In this document: positions 7,473 to 16,526 of the stretch, piece by piece
How positions within the stretch are numbered: position 1 is the stretch's first letter
Layout: every line of letters starts with the position of its first letter
Assembly: GCF_004522215.1 (NCBI RefSeq)
Contig: NZ_SDLR01000003.1
Coordinates: 682,001-746,000, forward strand
Source: Ammoniphilus sp. YIM 78166
GTDB taxonomy: Bacteria; Bacillota; Bacilli; Aneurinibacillales; RAOX-1
Length of the DNA stretch: 64,000 nt
Reading direction: 5' to 3'
Notes under the pieces: generated by a model
Told to the model about the DNA's origin: nothing
What the model saw: the letters and a program-made list of their open reading frames with translations, nothing else
Database searches by the model: none
Program-made: the position numbers and the translations under genes

Positions 7473-9572
7473 CTATGGCTTCTTGTTATCAAGTGCAGCC
7501 TTTAAAGCATCTGCTAGGCTAGATCCCACGCTTTCTTTATGTGTATATTCCTTAATTAAAGCTTTTTCTTCCCGTTTGTTCGTTCTTTTTCCATTCTTAT
7601 TATCCTCTAGCATTTCGATCACGTTACATGGTTTGCAGTGAGCGTATTTCCCAGCCTTTCCCGTGCGAAGCTCCATTTTCTTTTTGCACTGAGGACAGCG
7701 CTTTTGAAGTAAGGGATTTTCTGCGGCACGACGGTACTTACACTCACGGTTCGAACACACCAAATTTTTACCTCTCTTGGTTTTCACCTCCATTAATTGC
7801 CCCTGACATTCCGGACATTTCGAGCCGGTCAGGTTATGAGGCTTGTATTCGATTTGACTCTGTGAAATTTGCTGAATCAATCTTTTCGTTTGTTGACGAA
7901 TTTCCTGCAGGAATCGTACAGGGTCTCCCTTTCCTAAAGAAATTTGCTCCAGCTCTCGCTCCCACTTTTCCGTCAAGTCAGGAGAACGAAGATCCTCTGC
8001 AACGAGTTCAGCCAACTGCCAGCCCTTTTGGGTAGGACTCAAACGGTTAGCTTGGCGTTCAATGGTTTCGGTTTGTAGGAGTTTCTCAATAATATCAGCC
8101 CTTGTGGCTGGCGTACCTAAACTGTGCTTTTCCATCTGAGTTAAGAGCTCGGCTTCCGTGTAGCGCTGAGGAGGTTCGGTCAATTGTCTTTTCAAATCTA
8201 TGGTAGGGCTGGGCAACGTTATTCCTTCTTGAAGCTCGGGCAAACTCTCCTGTTGTTGATCATCTTTGCCGTAGAGCTCCTTCCAGCCTAGATCTTTTAC
8301 GATTGTCCCTTTCGCATGGAAGCTTTCCTTGCCGATTTGGATCTCGACTTGGACGAGCTCGTAGCGGTAAGGCGGATAAAATAAAGAAATGAATCGTCTA
8401 GCAATGAGATCATACAGCTTCTTTTCATCTGCGGTTAAATCGTTCAAGATTAATGGCTGATCCGTCGGAATGATGGCGTGGTGATCCGTGACCTTACTGT
8501 CATCTACAACCCGTTTGCTAATTGGTAATATCTTCTTCTGTAGGGGACGAACAAGAGAGGCATAGGGCCCCACCGCAATACTATTTAACCTTCCCTTTAG
8601 CGTGTCGACCATATCGCTTGAAAGATGACGTGAATCGGTTCGAGGATACGTAACCAACTTATGCTGTTCGTATAGCTTCTGCAGTACATTCGAGGTGTGC
8701 TTGGCAGCAAATCCGTAGCGCCTATTCGCATCTCGCTGCAGCTCTGTTAGGTCGTAGGCAAGGGGATGAAGCTCTTGCTTGTCCTCACGTTTGATTCGTT
8801 TTACAGTCGCTGCTTGGTTCTTTACTTGTTGTTCTATTCCTTTGGCTTGATCCTCTTGGAACATACGCGACTCCGTTTTGCCAGTTGGTCTCCATAGAGC
8901 TTTAAACTTGGCAAATTGGGCGTGCAACGTCCAGTAAGGAACCGGTTGGAAGCTTCTTATTTCTTTTTCCCGGTCAATGAGCATATAAAGCGTGGGAGTT
9001 TGAACCCGTCCGGCAGCGAGCTGGGCATTGTATTTACTTGTTAATGCTCGAGTTACATTGAGACCGATGAGCCAATCGGCTTCCGCACGGCAAACGGCAG
9101 ACTGATACAAAGGAGTGAAGGCTTCCCCCGGTTTTAATTTTGCAAAACCCTCTTTGATTGCTTGATCGGTTTGGGAGGATATCCACAGACGCTTGAAGGG
9201 CTTTTTCCAGTGTACGATCTCCATGATCCATCGGGCAACCAATTCTCCTTCACGTCCTGCGTCCGTTGCAATGATAAGCTCTTTGATATCTGAGCGTCTC
9301 GCTAGTTGTGACACGGCACGAAATTGATGAGAGGTTTCCTTCATAACCTTAAGCTTCATATGCGAAGGCAAGATAGGCAGGTCTTCTAGTCTCCATGTTT
9401 TATATTTTGGATCATAATCTTCAGGTTCAGCTAGGGTTACTAAGTGTCCCATCGCCCATGTTACGACATAGTCCGGCCCTTCCATATACTGCTTGTGCTT
9501 CTGATGACAGCCAAGCACGCGGGCAATTTCTTTTCCTACGCTAGGCTTTTCTGCTAATACAAGTGATTTCAT
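7473..9572 (-). CDS. topB: DNA topoisomerase III
   Basis: The 699-aa product is a type IA topoisomerase of the TopB class. It starts with the Toprim domain (LVLAEKPSVGKEIARVLG, then IIATDAGREGELVARW with the DxD-type acidic residues), followed by the catalytic tyrosine in LVTYPRTDSRHLS (about residue 310) and two C-terminal zinc-ribbon modules with CPEC and CPQC knuckles. TopB relaxes negative supercoils and decatenates replication intermediates. Start ATG 9572 has GAAGGAG 7 nt upstream; a longer reading frame to 9614 lacks a ribosome binding site. It is divergent from the HAD phosphatase gene. Confidence 0.95.
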   Translation of the reverse strand: MKSLVLAEKPSVGKEIARVLGCHQKHKQYMEGPDYVVTWAMGHLVTLAEPEDYDPKYKTWRLEDLPILPSHMKLKVMKETSHQFRAVSQLARRSDIKELIIATDAGREGELVARWIMEIVHWKKPFKRLWISSQTDQAIKEGFAKLKPGEAFTPLYQSAVCRAEADWLIGLNVTRALTSKYNAQLAAGRVQTPTLYMLIDREKEIRSFQPVPYWTLHAQFAKFKALWRPTGKTESRMFQEDQAKGIEQQVKNQAATVKRIKREDKQELHPLAYDLTELQRDANRRYGFAAKHTSNVLQKLYEQHKLVTYPRTDSRHLSSDMVDTLKGRLNSIAVGPYASLVRPLQKKILPISKRVVDDSKVTDHHAIIPTDQPLILNDLTADEKKLYDLIARRFISLFYPPYRYELVQVEIQIGKESFHAKGTIVKDLGWKELYGKDDQQQESLPELQEGITLPSPTIDLKRQLTEPPQRYTEAELLTQMEKHSLGTPATRADIIEKLLQTETIERQANRLSPTQKGWQLAELVAEDLRSPDLTEKWERELEQISLGKGDPVRFLQEIRQQTKRLIQQISQSQIEYKPHNLTGSKCPECQGQLMEVKTKRGKNLVCSNRECKYRRAAENPLLQKRCPQCKKKMELRTGKAGKYAHCKPCNVIEMLEDNKNGKRTNKREEKALIKEYTHKESVGSSLADALKAALDNKKP

Positions 9573-9733
9573 GCGTTTCTCCTTCATCATAGATTCCCAT
9601 TTTCCATAGTACACAAGATCCAGTTAGAAAGCGAATGTATGATCATAGACAAAAAATTTTCACAAAACAAAACCATACAGCGTTAAATCGTGATAAAATG
9701 AGTAAAAAACATGGATATAAAAGGAGCCTGGAG

Positions 9734-10525
9734 ATGATTAAATCTGTTTTTTTTGATCTTGATGACACCCTATTATGGGACGAGCGCAGTGTAGAAGAAG
9801 CCTTTCATACCACTTGCTTGCTAGCCAAGGAAAAGTATGGCGTGGACCCCGTTCAGCTTGAAGAAGCGGTAAGAAAAGAAGCCCGTGCTCTCTATTCATC
9901 CTATGAAACGTATCCTTTCACTACTATGATCGGAATCAATCCTTTTGAAGGTTTATGGGCTAATTTTTTAGAGGGGGAAGCTGCGGAGTTTCGATTATTG
10001 CAAGGATTAGCTCCAACGTATAGAAGAGAGTCGTGGACAAGAGGGCTACAAGCGCTTGGCATTAATGATCCTGAATTTGGCCAGATCTTAGCAGAAACCT
10101 TCCCAGCCGAGCGGAGAAAGCGTCCTTATGTCTATGAAGAAACCTTCCACGTATTAGACCAGTTGAAAGGAAAATACCAGCTGTTGCTACTAACCAATGG
10201 CTCACCTGATCTGCAAAACGAAAAATTAGCAGGCGTTCCTGAGATTGCACCTTACTTTGACGAAATCGTTATTTCAGGTAACTTTGGCAAAGGAAAGCCA
10301 GACATCGCCTTATTCGAGTATGCTTTAGGACTCTTGAACCTATCTAAGGACGAAGTCATTATGGTAGGTGATAAGCTGACAACCGATATTATGGGCGCCT
10401 CCCGCGTCGGAATGAAATCCGTCTGGATTAACCGCAATGGTCTGGAGAGAAATCCTGAGATTACTCCTACCTATGAGATTAAGCATTTGCAGGAGTTAAT
10501 GGGAATCTTGGAAGAAGGAAAATAA
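9734..10525 (+). CDS. HAD superfamily hydrolase
   Basis: The 263-aa product shows all four HAD motifs: DLDDTL near the N-terminus (motif I, about 7-12), TNGS (motif II, about 155), the Lys of GKPD (motif III, about 195) and MVGDKLTTD (motif IV, about 215). A helical cap (about 20-110) makes it subfamily I, as in YsaA-like phosphatases of Bacillus. Substrate is unknown; phosphoglycolate or a small phosphomonoester is possible. The start at 9734 follows AAAGGAGCCTGGAG; the frame extends to 9635 without a ribosome binding site. A strong terminator follows. Confidence 0.87.
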   Translation: MIKSVFFDLDDTLLWDERSVEEAFHTTCLLAKEKYGVDPVQLEEAVRKEARALYSSYETYPFTTMIGINPFEGLWANFLEGEAAEFRLLQGLAPTYRRESWTRGLQALGINDPEFGQILAETFPAERRKRPYVYEETFHVLDQLKGKYQLLLLTNGSPDLQNEKLAGVPEIAPYFDEIVISGNFGKGKPDIALFEYALGLLNLSKDEVIMVGDKLTTDIMGASRVGMKSVWINRNGLERNPEITPTYEIKHLQELMGILEEGK

Positions 10526-10548
10526 ATGATATCCCTAACACTCCTTTA

Positions 10549-10575
10549 GGCTGACGTTTTTTGTCAGCCATTTTT
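10549..10575 (+). terminator. Intrinsic terminator of the HAD gene
   Basis: GGCTGAC (10549-10555) pairs with GTCAGCC (10563-10569), followed by ATTTTT. Confidence 0.85.
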
Positions 10576-10622
10576 CGTTTAACTTCTCCAAGAAATTTAA
10601 AAAGAAAAAAATTCGTAAAAAA

Positions 10623-10650
10623 TGAAACCTTAGCCGGGTTGTCCCGTATT
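10623..10650 (+). promoter_or_regulatory. ECF sigma (SigW-like) promoter
   Basis: TGAAAC at 10623-10628, 16 nt spacer, CGTATT at 10645-10650. The start codon of the membrane protein gene is 45 nt downstream of the -10 element. Same architecture as the elements at 1857 and 48938. Confidence 0.75.
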
Positions 10651-10694
10651 ATAGAATTAGAATTCTCATATATACTACAAGGAGGAACAGTTTG

Positions 10695-11120
10695 ATGTTT
10701 AAGAAATTGCTTGTATTCTTCGTTGCATTCGCCTTGGTTCTTAGCCCGGGTGGATTATTCGATCACCAAGAGGCAGACGCAAAGAAGTCGTATAAGTCCG
10801 GCACCAAGTCTTTTACACCAACCAAAAATGATTCCAATATGAATTCCACCACCAATAAGCCTGCTACCAATAATCCTGCTACTAACACGCCAGCTGCAGC
10901 TAAGCCGGCAAGCAGCGGCGGTTTCATGAAGGGGCTATTATTCGGTGGTTTAGCCGGGATGTTGCTTGGCAGCATGTTCGGTGAAGGCATGCTAGGAGCC
11001 ATTTTCGGATTGCTCATTAACATCTTGGTAATTGCAGCCGTTATTTTCCTTGTAAGAAAAATTTATGTATACTTCAAGAATCAACGCAATCCTCGAGACA
11101 TCCAAGATTCTAGAAGATAA
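10695..11120 (+). CDS. Small Gly-rich membrane protein, paralogue of 357-809
   Basis: The 141-aa product has an N-terminal signal-like hydrophobic segment (about 4-25), a Thr/Asn/Pro/Ala-rich linker with TNxPATN repeats (about 45-75), a Gly-rich hydrophobic stretch (about 78-103) and a membrane helix ending in basic residues. It shares this layout and the GGLAGMLLGSMFG-type motif with the protein at 357-809 and resembles the N-terminal part of Tim44-like proteins. The ATG at 10695 follows AAGGAGGAACAG. The ECF-type promoter directly upstream suggests induction by envelope stress. Function is unknown. Confidence 0.75.
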   Translation: MFKKLLVFFVAFALVLSPGGLFDHQEADAKKSYKSGTKSFTPTKNDSNMNSTTNKPATNNPATNTPAAAKPASSGGFMKGLLFGGLAGMLLGSMFGEGMLGAIFGLLINILVIAAVIFLVRKIYVYFKNQRNPRDIQDSRR

Positions 11121-11128
11121 GCAACCTG

Positions 11129-11166
11129 CAAGGGCTGGTCATTAAGACCGGCCTCTTGTTTTTTTA
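11129..11166 (+). terminator. Intrinsic terminator
   Basis: CAAGGGCTGGTC and GACCGGCCTCTTG form a long stem with a 5-nt loop, followed by eight T residues. Confidence 0.85.
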
Positions 11167-11172
11167 TCTAAA

Positions 11173-11204
11173 AAGGGTGAACCCACCTACTTGGGATCAC
11201 CCTT
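11173..11204 (-). terminator. Intrinsic terminator of the DMT transporter gene
   Basis: AAGGGTGA (11173-11180) pairs with TCACCCTT (11197-11204); TTTTT follows on the minus strand. Confidence 0.8.
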
Positions 11205-11208
11205 CTTT

Positions 11209-12120
11209 CTATGAAGCACTTCTCTTTTTCCAAACGGTTGCACGCGATTGAGTAGCCTCTGGCCAATTAAAAAGCAATACCCCGCCAATGACAACGGCTG
11301 TACCCAAAAACTGCATGATGCTCATGGTTTCCCCAAGAAAAAGGTACGCAAGAATGGCCGTAAAGATCGGATTAAAATTCAAAAACATTCCCGACCTTGT
11401 TCCCCCAACCTTCTGAACACCTAGATTCCAAAACAGCATCGCGATTACTGTAGCCCCTACACTAACGTATAATAGAGCAATCCAAAAGCTCAGATCAGGT
11501 TCGACAATCTCAAAGCTAGGCAAGTTAATGGGAATCAGTACGAATACCCCAAATATACCTGCCCACAAAGTAGACATGTAGGCTGAGGTATATTGCATGG
11601 CCCTACGACCAGCTACGGAATAAACTCCCCAGGAAGCGACTGCAGCTAACATAAATAAATCTCCATTGTTGAACTCAAGAGAAAGAAGTCTTTCTATATG
11701 CCCATTGGTAATCACGATTAATACTCCACCAAAAGAGATCACCATACCTAACACTTTACGCGCGGTTATTTTCTCCCCTATCCAAAGAAAAGAAATAAGG
11801 GCAATGGCAACGGGATTAAGAGCAGAGAGAAGTCCTGCATTGTTGGAAGAAGTTCTCTCGAGAGCTAGAAACATAAAAATGTTAAAAAGAGCAACCCCAG
11901 TCAGACCCATGATGAATAAATATATAAGGGCCGGCTTGGGAGGAAGGATCTTCCTTTCCTTCAACCAAACGATAGGCAGCAAAAAAAGGACAGCAATAAA
12001 CCAACGTAGATCCGTTAAAGTGAGTGCGGAGGCGTGGTTAACAAGGTACTTCCCTGCTACGAAGTTTCCTGCCCATAGCATACTGGTAACAAGTAGTAAC
12101 CCTAAATATAGTATTGGCAT
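11209..12120 (-). CDS. EamA/DMT family transporter
   Basis: The 303-aa product has ten predicted membrane segments in two EamA halves (about 5-135 and 150-285). Typical phrases are MLWAGNFVAGKYLV near the N-terminus, ALNPVAIALISFLWIGEKI at the end of half one and FNPIFTAILAYLFLGETM at the end of half two. Members of this drug/metabolite transporter superfamily export amino acids or metabolites; the substrate cannot be read from sequence. The ATG has a weak AGGGGAT ribosome binding site. The gene is monocistronic with a terminator on its 3' side. Confidence 0.85.
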   Translation of the reverse strand: MPILYLGLLLVTSMLWAGNFVAGKYLVNHASALTLTDLRWFIAVLFLLPIVWLKERKILPPKPALIYLFIMGLTGVALFNIFMFLALERTSSNNAGLLSALNPVAIALISFLWIGEKITARKVLGMVISFGGVLIVITNGHIERLLSLEFNNGDLFMLAAVASWGVYSVAGRRAMQYTSAYMSTLWAGIFGVFVLIPINLPSFEIVEPDLSFWIALLYVSVGATVIAMLFWNLGVQKVGGTRSGMFLNFNPIFTAILAYLFLGETMSIMQFLGTAVVIGGVLLFNWPEATQSRATVWKKRSAS

Positions 12121-12200
12121 GTCATTATCCCCTATTGTGATATGGAATCATCTTACCTCCTCCCCGGGGAAATGTCTATATTCAAACGTACAAAAGAAAA

Positions 12201-12238
12201 AAGGTGTCCCCCAAGCGAAAGCTTGAGAAAGACACCTT
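12201..12238 (-). terminator. Intrinsic terminator of yisL
   Basis: AAGGTGTC (12201-12208) pairs with GACACCTT (12231-12238); the interior contains a second hairpin AAGC-GAAA-GCTT. T residues follow on the minus strand. Confidence 0.8.
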
Positions 12239-12243
12239 ATCGA

Positions 12244-12609
12244 TTAAAAAGAAATAACATTAAATCCTAGTAGAAGGACTAATACAAGAACAATTATAAA
12301 AGGAATCCATAGCTTGCCTGCCTCTTTTCCTTTTTTCGTCCGAACAAGGATCATTTCCATCAGTCCGATTAAAGCGATAGCTAAGATTCCTTTGATAACG
12401 AAAACCAGGGAAAATTGATAACCAACAAGCATGCCAATTCCCGAAACAACCATAATGACAAAGAATAATCGCAAGATCATATGGGTGATTTTTTGGGCTT
12501 TCATATTTTGCTTGGTTAACATGAAATAGCTTACACCAAAAAATAATAGGGTGAAAAACCATGAACCTGCATGGGATTGATAAAAGATGTTCATCAACTG
12601 TGGTGACAT
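12244..12609 (-). CDS. yisL: YisL family (DUF1516) membrane protein
   Basis: The 121-aa product has four hydrophobic segments (about 15-35, 42-62, 67-85, 98-118) and fits the YisL/UPF0344 family of Bacillales in length and layout, including an N-terminal HAGSW motif and a MILRLFFVIMVVSGIGML segment. Function is not known. The ATG follows AAGGAGAGTGTCCA. It is divergent from a LysR-type regulator, about 170 nt apart, so that regulator could control it; this is inferred only from position. Confidence 0.82.
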   Translation of the reverse strand: MSPQLMNIFYQSHAGSWFFTLLFFGVSYFMLTKQNMKAQKITHMILRLFFVIMVVSGIGMLVGYQFSLVFVIKGILAIALIGLMEMILVRTKKGKEAGKLWIPFIIVLVLVLLLGFNVISF

Positions 12610-12777
12610 TGGACACTCTCCTTAAATTGTATATCGTTAACACCGTGGTTATAGTAATTACATAAAACATTATAATAGAAGTTTGTCATGTAGACACGCT
12701 AGAAAGTGACTTTTTCATGACATTTCTCGGTACATCTTCTATAATCAATAAAACAATGTAGCAAAGAAGGGATGTAC

Positions 12778-13677
12778 ATGGAATTTAGGCACTTGCTTAC
12801 CTTTAAAGTGGTTGCAGAGGTTCGAGGTTTCACAAAAGCAGCAGAGATTCTAGGCTATGCCCAATCTAGCATAACGGCGCAGATCCAATCGCTGGAGGAA
12901 GAATTAGGAACCCCTTTATTTGATCGACTAGGCAAAAAAATTGTATTGACAGATGCAGGAGAACGATTATTGCCTTATGTTCAGGAGATGACAAAGCTCC
13001 AAGATTCTATCAAAGCGATTGCCCACTCCCAGGACGAACCCAGTGGAACCCTCGTGATCGGTGCACCAGAGTCTCTTGCAGCGTATCGATTGCCTCCGAT
13101 TATTCGGGAGTTTCGGGAACGTTATCCTCTGGTCAAAATGGTCCTAAAGCCTGGCTTATGCTGGGAGATGAGATCTCACGTTCGTAATGGTGAGCTTGAC
13201 CTAGCCTTTCTTCTTGAAGCTGAGAGTGATGCGCCCGATCTTCATATCGAGACCCTAGTCGTAGAGAAAATGTCCCTTATTGCGCCTCCTGACCATGCGC
13301 TAGTCTCCCTGCCAATGGTAGAGCCCTATCATTTAAAAGGCGAGACCATCCTGCATACAGAACCAGGATGCAGCTACCGCTCTCTTTTTGAAAAGCATCT
13401 CATTGCGCATGGTATCTACACGAATCCGGACATGGAATTCTGGAACATCGAAGCCATAAAAAATTGTGTGATGTGCGGCTTAGGGATTGCTTTTCTCCCC
13501 CATATCACGGTAGAGACCGAGATTTCGAATGGAAAACTCGTGGCTCTGAAGTGGAATGACGATTCTCATCGCGTCTCTACCCAGCTGGTCTATCACCGCT
13601 CTAAATGGATCACTCCGGCCTTGCGCGAGTTTCTAGGAGTGGTTCGAAAGCACTTGAAAGATTCGCAAACAGGGTAA
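12778..13677 (+). CDS. LysR family transcriptional regulator
   Basis: The 299-aa product has the LysR winged helix-turn-helix at the N-terminus (about 1-60: MEFRHLLTFKVVAEVRGFTKAA, then SSITAQIQSLEEELGTPLFDR) and a periplasmic-binding-like effector domain (about 90-295). Two Cys in the effector domain (CSYRSLF and NCVMCGLG) are notable and could serve redox sensing, but this is speculative. The ATG at 12778 has AAGGG 6 nt upstream; an ATG six bases earlier is too close to it. It is divergent from yisL and convergent with msrAB, which is a methionine-repair gene, so oxidative or sulfur control would be a reasonable hypothesis. Confidence 0.87.
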   Translation: MEFRHLLTFKVVAEVRGFTKAAEILGYAQSSITAQIQSLEEELGTPLFDRLGKKIVLTDAGERLLPYVQEMTKLQDSIKAIAHSQDEPSGTLVIGAPESLAAYRLPPIIREFRERYPLVKMVLKPGLCWEMRSHVRNGELDLAFLLEAESDAPDLHIETLVVEKMSLIAPPDHALVSLPMVEPYHLKGETILHTEPGCSYRSLFEKHLIAHGIYTNPDMEFWNIEAIKNCVMCGLGIAFLPHITVETEISNGKLVALKWNDDSHRVSTQLVYHRSKWITPALREFLGVVRKHLKDSQTG

Positions 13678-13678
13678 A

Positions 13679-13702
13679 GAGGGAGCAAGACTCCCTCTTC
13701 TT
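13679..13702 (+). terminator. Intrinsic terminator between lysR and msrAB
   Basis: GAGGGAG (13679-13685) pairs with CTCCCTC (13691-13697), followed by TTCTT. Confidence 0.75.
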
Positions 13703-13709
13703 AGTCTTC

Positions 13710-14660
13710 TTAATCAAAAAGCTTGAGGTAGCTGCCATAACCCTCTTCTTCGAGCTTGTCCTTGGGAATAAATCTAAGGGCAGCTGAATTGATGCAATAG
13801 CGAAGGCCGGTTGGCTTTGGTCCGTCATCAAACACATGACCGAGATGGGAATCTGCCCCCTTGCTTCTCACTTCAATCCTTACCATATTGTGACTAACAT
13901 CCATCTCTTGCTTGATTTCTTGTTCATTTAAAGGTTTAGTGAAGCTCGGCCAACCGCAACCTGAATCAAATTTATCGAGGCTGCTAAACAAGGGTTCACC
14001 GGAAATGATATCTACATATATACCTTGCTCTTTATGATTCCAATACTCATTTCGGAATGGGGGCTCCGTACCATTATTTTGCGTGACTTCGTATTGCATA
14101 GGGGTAAGCCTATTTCTCAACTCTTCATCACGTTGATGATCCTTCCAGGCTTGCTGAATAAAGGCATCCCGTCCAGATCCTTTGCGATACATTTTATACC
14201 GGAATGGATTCTTTCTATGATAGTCTTGATGATACTCCTCCGCAGGATAAAACTCTGCGGCCGGCAAAATGGGGGTAACAATTTTCTTGCTAAACCGCCC
14301 ACTTTCCTCTAATGCTTGCTTGGATTCCTCTGCAATTTCTCGTTGCTCCTCACTATGATAGAAGATCGCCGTCCGGTAAGATTCTCCTCGATCGTGAAAT
14401 TGCCCTCCCTCATCCGTAGGATCGATCTGACGCCAGAAGAGCTCTACTAAATCTTTGTAGGAGTACACCGTGGGGTCAAAGGTAATCTGTACCGCTTCGT
14501 AGTGTCCTGTCGTCTCCGAGCATACTTCTTTATACGTTGGATTGGGGGTATGCCCTCCAGTATAGCCAGAAACCACTTTGACAATCCCTGGTTCCTCCTC
14601 AAAAGGACTAACCATACACCAGAAGCAGCCTCCTGCAAACGTAGCTAATTCGAACCTCAT
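13710..14660 (-). CDS. msrAB: Bifunctional peptide methionine sulfoxide reductase MsrAB
   Basis: The 316-aa product fuses MsrA (about 1-165) and MsrB (about 175-310). MsrA is shown by the catalytic-Cys motif FAGGCFWCM at residues 7-15 and by GYTGG and YHQDY. MsrB is shown by [25 protein letters not shown] and the catalytic Cys in [11 protein letters not shown]. Together they reduce both diastereomers of methionine sulfoxide. No secretion signal is seen, so it is cytoplasmic. The ATG at 14660 has GGAGAAGGTG upstream; the frame continues to 14729 without signal. It is divergent from a small membrane protein gene. Confidence 0.95.
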   Translation of the reverse strand: MRFELATFAGGCFWCMVSPFEEEPGIVKVVSGYTGGHTPNPTYKEVCSETTGHYEAVQITFDPTVYSYKDLVELFWRQIDPTDEGGQFHDRGESYRTAIFYHSEEQREIAEESKQALEESGRFSKKIVTPILPAAEFYPAEEYHQDYHRKNPFRYKMYRKGSGRDAFIQQAWKDHQRDEELRNRLTPMQYEVTQNNGTEPPFRNEYWNHKEQGIYVDIISGEPLFSSLDKFDSGCGWPSFTKPLNEQEIKQEMDVSHNMVRIEVRSKGADSHLGHVFDDGPKPTGLRYCINSAALRFIPKDKLEEEGYGSYLKLFD

Positions 14661-14798
14661 ATTTCTATTCACCTTCTCCGTCCTTAGGATTTTTTCATCC
14701 AAGAATATTTTAGCATTTCTAGTGTGCAAAAGATCACATTTTCTTACTCTTTAATCCACTATAATGGTCTCAAATGTGCTGGAACGAGGTGTCAACAG

Positions 14799-15248
14799 AT
14801 GAAATGGTATCCTATCTTTTTGTATATTCATATTTACTCGGCAATTATTTGTATTGGTCCTCTTCTCTGTTTTCCTGTGCTTTCTTACTTCCTTACCAAT
14901 AAAGGGCGCTTAAGCCAAGAATCGTATGGATTAATGAAGCAGCTCTTCCCTCTGGCCGCCATTGGAGCGGTTCTTCTTCTTAGTTCAGGGTTTGCCATGG
15001 ATGTCCTGGTCAAAGGGGCTTATATTCGGACGATATGGATGTCTGTGTCGGCTGTCTTAATTCTTCTCGTGGTGGCCCTCATTGTGTTTGCCTATCGTCC
15101 CATATATAAAAAAATAGGATCCCTTTTCGGGGACGGTCAATTATGCCCCCTTCAAGGAATCCCTTTAGCCATCAAGCTCAATCAGGTCAGTTGGACGATC
15201 TGCAGCTTAGTCACTGCCATTCTCGTACTCATGATTACCAAGCCTTAG
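14799..15248 (+). CDS. DUF2269-like integral membrane protein
   Basis: The 149-aa product has four hydrophobic helices (about 4-30, 46-66, 76-98, 125-146). The opening YIHIYSAIICIGPLLCFP resembles the DUF2269 family of predicted membrane proteins. Function is unknown. An ATG at 14799 has a GAGGTG ribosome binding site; the frame opens further upstream to 14724, into the msrAB promoter region, without support. The gene shares its upstream region with msrAB. Confidence 0.65.
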   Translation: MKWYPIFLYIHIYSAIICIGPLLCFPVLSYFLTNKGRLSQESYGLMKQLFPLAAIGAVLLLSSGFAMDVLVKGAYIRTIWMSVSAVLILLVVALIVFAYRPIYKKIGSLFGDGQLCPLQGIPLAIKLNQVSWTICSLVTAILVLMITKP

Positions 15249-15281
15249 TTGGATACTTACTTTCATATTCTGTGAACCCAA

Positions 15282-15308
15282 AAACATCTGATAGTGTATC
15301 AGATGTTT
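15282..15308. terminator. Perfect 12-bp hairpin between convergent genes
   Basis: AAACATCTGATA pairs perfectly with TATCAGATGTTT around a GTG loop. It lies between the convergent DUF2269-like and RsbR-like genes and can act in both directions. Confidence 0.75.
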
Positions 15309-16215
15309 AATACCTTGAGCGTATTTTTCTCCCCTTAGTCGTAAAAGTCGAGGATGACTCGTTTTGAATGATATGTAAGGATTCGATTGCTTGTTTAATT
15401 GTCGCTTTGGACTGAATCTTCTCTGTGATGTCTAGTCCCTGTTGAACCATCATTTTGGCTATGTCGGGCTTAATCCCTGTAACAATGGTATCACAACCTA
15501 ATAATCTTAAACCCTGTACGAGTTTAAGTACTTCCTTTACCACTTGATGATCAAGAAAATGAGCAGCCGTTATATCCATAATGAGGTTGCGTATTTGTAC
15601 TTGACTGACGTGATTGAACGTTTGATCCATAATTCGAGTGCTGCGAGCATGATCAATAGCTCCAACAATCGAAAGGACGGAGGTGTCATGGGTAATGGGA
15701 ATAAGGGGAACAGAGAGTTCCTCTACCGTAATCTGCTGGAAACGAATGAGTTCGTTTTTTTGGGCAACATAATTAGAGGCGAAATGATAAATGACCATAT
15801 CGATGGCTTTGTTATAGTATCGTTCCCACTCAAAGACTTTTTTTGCGGAAAGGGTTTCTTGTGATTGTTGCAGGTAGTAATTTAGGGTCTTCCAAAAAAT
15901 ATCTCTGAATTCTGTAAACAGCTCAAGGCTATAATGTATCGGAAAATCACTTTGGGCTCTTCTTCGCCCGATATCCTGAGCCCATTGAATTAGCTCTTCC
16001 TCTCGTATACCTGGCATGTCTTTACCAATGATAAGAAAAAGATTTTCAAAGCTTTCTTGCAGACTGCTAGGGGTTGCTTTTGAGCTTTGAAAGAATTTGC
16101 CTTTCCCACTCGACTGGTTCCACTCACTAATTATTACTGACAGGTTTTGCTCAATAAATTGATTTAAATTCTCTCCCTTGATATAAACCAATTCCAAATA
16201 ACCATAATTTAACAT
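15307..16215 (-). CDS. RsbR-like STAS-domain protein
   Basis: The 302-aa product has an N-terminal helical sensor-like region (about 15-165, RsbRD-like) and a C-terminal STAS domain (about 180-285). The STAS core is visible in SVPLIPITHDTSVLSIVGAID and the segment IRNLIMDITAAHFLDHQVVK, where a Thr is in the usual phosphorylation position. RsbR paralogues form the stressosome with RsbS and RsbT and feed the general stress sigma factor or c-di-GMP signalling. No RsbS, RsbT or sigma gene lies near, so this is an orphan. The ATG follows AGGGGATCTTAT. Confidence 0.8.
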   Translation of the reverse strand: MLNYGYLELVYIKGENLNQFIEQNLSVIISEWNQSSGKGKFFQSSKATPSSLQESFENLFLIIGKDMPGIREEELIQWAQDIGRRRAQSDFPIHYSLELFTEFRDIFWKTLNYYLQQSQETLSAKKVFEWERYYNKAIDMVIYHFASNYVAQKNELIRFQQITVEELSVPLIPITHDTSVLSIVGAIDHARSTRIMDQTFNHVSQVQIRNLIMDITAAHFLDHQVVKEVLKLVQGLRLLGCDTIVTGIKPDIAKMMVQQGLDITEKIQSKATIKQAIESLHIIQNESSSTFTTKGRKIRSRY

Positions 16216-16301
16216 ATAAGATCCCCTTGTCTTAAAAGAAGATACATCCTTTTGTATGATTATATCTTGAAATTAATAGGATTTCCACTTTTTTCAAAGA
16301 A

Positions 16302-16330
16302 AAGAGACCTGTATCATACACAGGTCTCTT
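16302..16330 (-). terminator. Intrinsic terminator
   Basis: AAGAGACCTGT (16302-16312) pairs with ACAGGTCTCTT (16320-16330), with TTTTCTTT on the minus strand. It is the second hairpin downstream of mobA. Confidence 0.7.
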
Positions 16331-16363
16331 CTTTAACTTAATATATGTAATCTATAAAAAATA

Positions 16364-16407
16364 GCTCGTTAGCTTTCGCTTTTCGGATGCTGACTAGGCT
16401 AACGAGC
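16364..16407 (-). terminator. Terminator of the formate dehydrogenase operon
   Basis: GCTCGTTAGC (16364-16373) pairs perfectly with GCTAACGAGC (16398-16407), with TATTTTTTAT on the minus strand. The 24-nt loop contains AGCGAAAGCT-like sequence as in the terminator at 12201. Confidence 0.75.
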
Positions 16408-16526
16408 CCAATATATTTACGAGGATTTAATGCAAAGGTTATGAACCATATACACGATAAAATCACGATTGGAGAAGATAAGCTATGGCTCATATAACAT
16501 AGTATATACTAGAGTATTGAATCTAT

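Larger units (their letters stand above)
16216..16526. other. Intergenic region with two hairpins
   Basis: About 310 nt between mobA and the RsbR-like gene with no supported coding sequence. It holds two minus-strand terminators (listed separately) and the putative promoter of the RsbR-like gene. Confidence 0.6.
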
